NCBI GenBank assembly: GCA_019634615.1
Contig: JAHCAZ010000011.1
Span: 46,293-110,292 of the forward strand
Reading direction: 5' to 3'
Length of the DNA: 64,000 nt
DNA from: Opitutaceae bacterium
GTDB lineage: Bacteria > Verrucomicrobiota > Verrucomicrobiia > Opitutales > Opitutaceae
A model generated the notes under the pieces. The model saw nothing but the letters and a program-made list of their open reading frames with translations, did not search any database and was not told the DNA's origin. Of the stretch, positions 63,302 to 64,000 are shown piece after piece (positions within the stretch are counted from its first letter, which is position 1; every line of letters starts with the position of its first letter). The position numbers and the translations under genes were made by a program.

Positions 63302-64000
63302 ATGCATCCGGTTGAATCCTCATCGTCCTCTCTGATCGCTTATAATGTACCGGATTGGTGGGCGGTCACCTGTGCCGACCTGGAGGGTCTCGCCGGAAAA
63401 CTGATCGGCACCATGCCGCGCGGTTGGGTGCGGCAAGGCGACAACTTCATCGAAATCTGCGGCGAATACGGCGCCGACGCTCGACACCTTCCACAGGAAC
63501 TAACCGCCTTGGCCGCGGCCACCCAGCGCATCAAGTCGTCTGCCGATCCGGTCTCCGTCTTGAGAGCCGCAGCCTTCTACCACCTGCGGTTCCAGCGCAT
63601 CCATCCCCTGGTGGAAGGCAACGGCCGGGTCGGCCGCCTGATCCTCGCAGCTCAACTGCAGGGCGCCCTCGACCTGCCGGTCCTCGATCTCCTGCATGGG
63701 CTGAAAGACTGGGAGGCCGACTACAACCGCGTGTTTGCCTCCCGGGAATCCGCCGTGCGGTTCGAACTCCTGCTCGACCTCCTGGTCCGCATCACCGGCA
63801 TCCTGTTGCCGCCTGAAGCCACCGCGCTCCCCGAGCGCCTCGATCCCGTGCACCCGCAGAAGCGACTGCCAAAGCAAAAAGGCCCGCGCATCGCCCCCCG
63901 AGACGCTGCTGTCGCGAAAATGATCCAAGCGGCACACGCCGCGCCAGCGCCGAGCCGCTGTCACGTCGTCTGCTTCCTCCTGCGCTGCGCTCCGTCCGGT
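63302..64000 (+). CDS. Fic-domain protein (partial, 3' end outside window)
   Basis: The frame from ATG 63302 is open to base 64000 (233 codons visible). The Fic motif HPLVEGNGRVGR (about residues 99-110) follows the usual HxFx(D/E)GNGRxxR pattern with Leu replacing Phe, and a helical flank FYHLRFQRI precedes it. Catalytic His, Glu, Gly and Asn positions are retained, so AMP transfer to a target protein is plausible. I do not see a standard inhibitory (S/T)xxxE(G/N) helix in the visible part, so an antitoxin may be separate or in the unseen C terminus. There is no clear ribosome-binding site; the region 63183-63301 has no gene. It stands next to the RHS/immunity pair, as in mobile toxin cassettes. 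Confidence 0.85.
   Translation, partial: MHPVESSSSSLIAYNVPDWWAVTCADLEGLAGKLIGTMPRGWVRQGDNFIEICGEYGADARHLPQELTALAAATQRIKSSADPVSVLRAAAFYHLRFQRIHPLVEGNGRVGRLILAAQLQGALDLPVLDLLHGLKDWEADYNRVFASRESAVRFELLLDLLVRITGILLPPEATALPERLDPVHPQKRLPKQKGPRIAPRDAAVAKMIQAAHAAPAPSRCHVVCFLLRCAPSG

Noticed and set aside
1..64000. CRISPR array
   Set aside because: No regularly spaced identical repeats of 25-40 bases were noticed; the 11-bp-phased repeats upstream of phosphate genes are operator-like and too short.

Overview
The window is a GC-rich bacterial chromosome segment that looks like Verrucomicrobiota, most likely Opitutales/Opitutaceae. This is inferred from the GC-rich genome style, an OprP-type porin beside a two-component system, a GYF_2-domain membrane protein, and very large fusion glycosyltransferases. 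No rRNA or other taxonomic marker was available to confirm it.

Layout. (1) 1-4017 is a phosphate-acquisition block: the start of a PstS-like phosphate-binding protein (cut by the left edge), a sensor kinase and OmpR-type regulator pair, and an OprP/OprO-like porin. (2) 4147-7314 holds a CitMHS citrate transporter followed closely by GTP-dependent PEP carboxykinase. Three intergenic regions in parts 1 and 2 carry 7-bp repeats phased at 11 bp, close to GTTMAGS, which suggests one shared OmpR/PhoB-type regulon. (3) 7316-22508 is mostly housekeeping: an EamA-type half transporter, tRNA-His, an endonuclease/phosphatase-family protein, trpA, a response regulator with a GGDEF domain, a lipid kinase, miaA, a TolC-like protein, a PpiD-like chaperone, a YihY protein, a GYF protein, argS, and a thymidine-phosphorylase-family protein with an altered active site. 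A strong hairpin terminator closes this part.

(4) 22536-60409 is a roughly 38-kb surface-polysaccharide or glycoconjugate locus, almost all on the minus strand, with many 4-bp stop/start overlaps. It encodes one GT2 enzyme, eight polytopic membrane proteins (several recognisably GT-C type), two sugar epimerases, one small GT-B-like protein, and five modular soluble glycosyltransferases. Two of those five combine two GT2 domains and one GT4 domain in about 1300 residues. Two module families recur. One is a pair of beta-rich modules at the N terminus of the five soluble enzymes. The other is an NPCBM-like beta-sandwich at the C terminus of six membrane proteins. I see no flippase, Wzy-type polymerase, ABC exporter or initiating phosphoglycosyl transferase, so the pathway is completed elsewhere or the GT-C enzymes act on another carrier.

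(5) 60514-64000 looks horizontally acquired: a 5'-truncated RHS-core protein with a variable C-terminal tail, a translationally coupled small lipoprotein (candidate immunity protein) starting at TTG, and a Fic-domain protein cut by the right edge.
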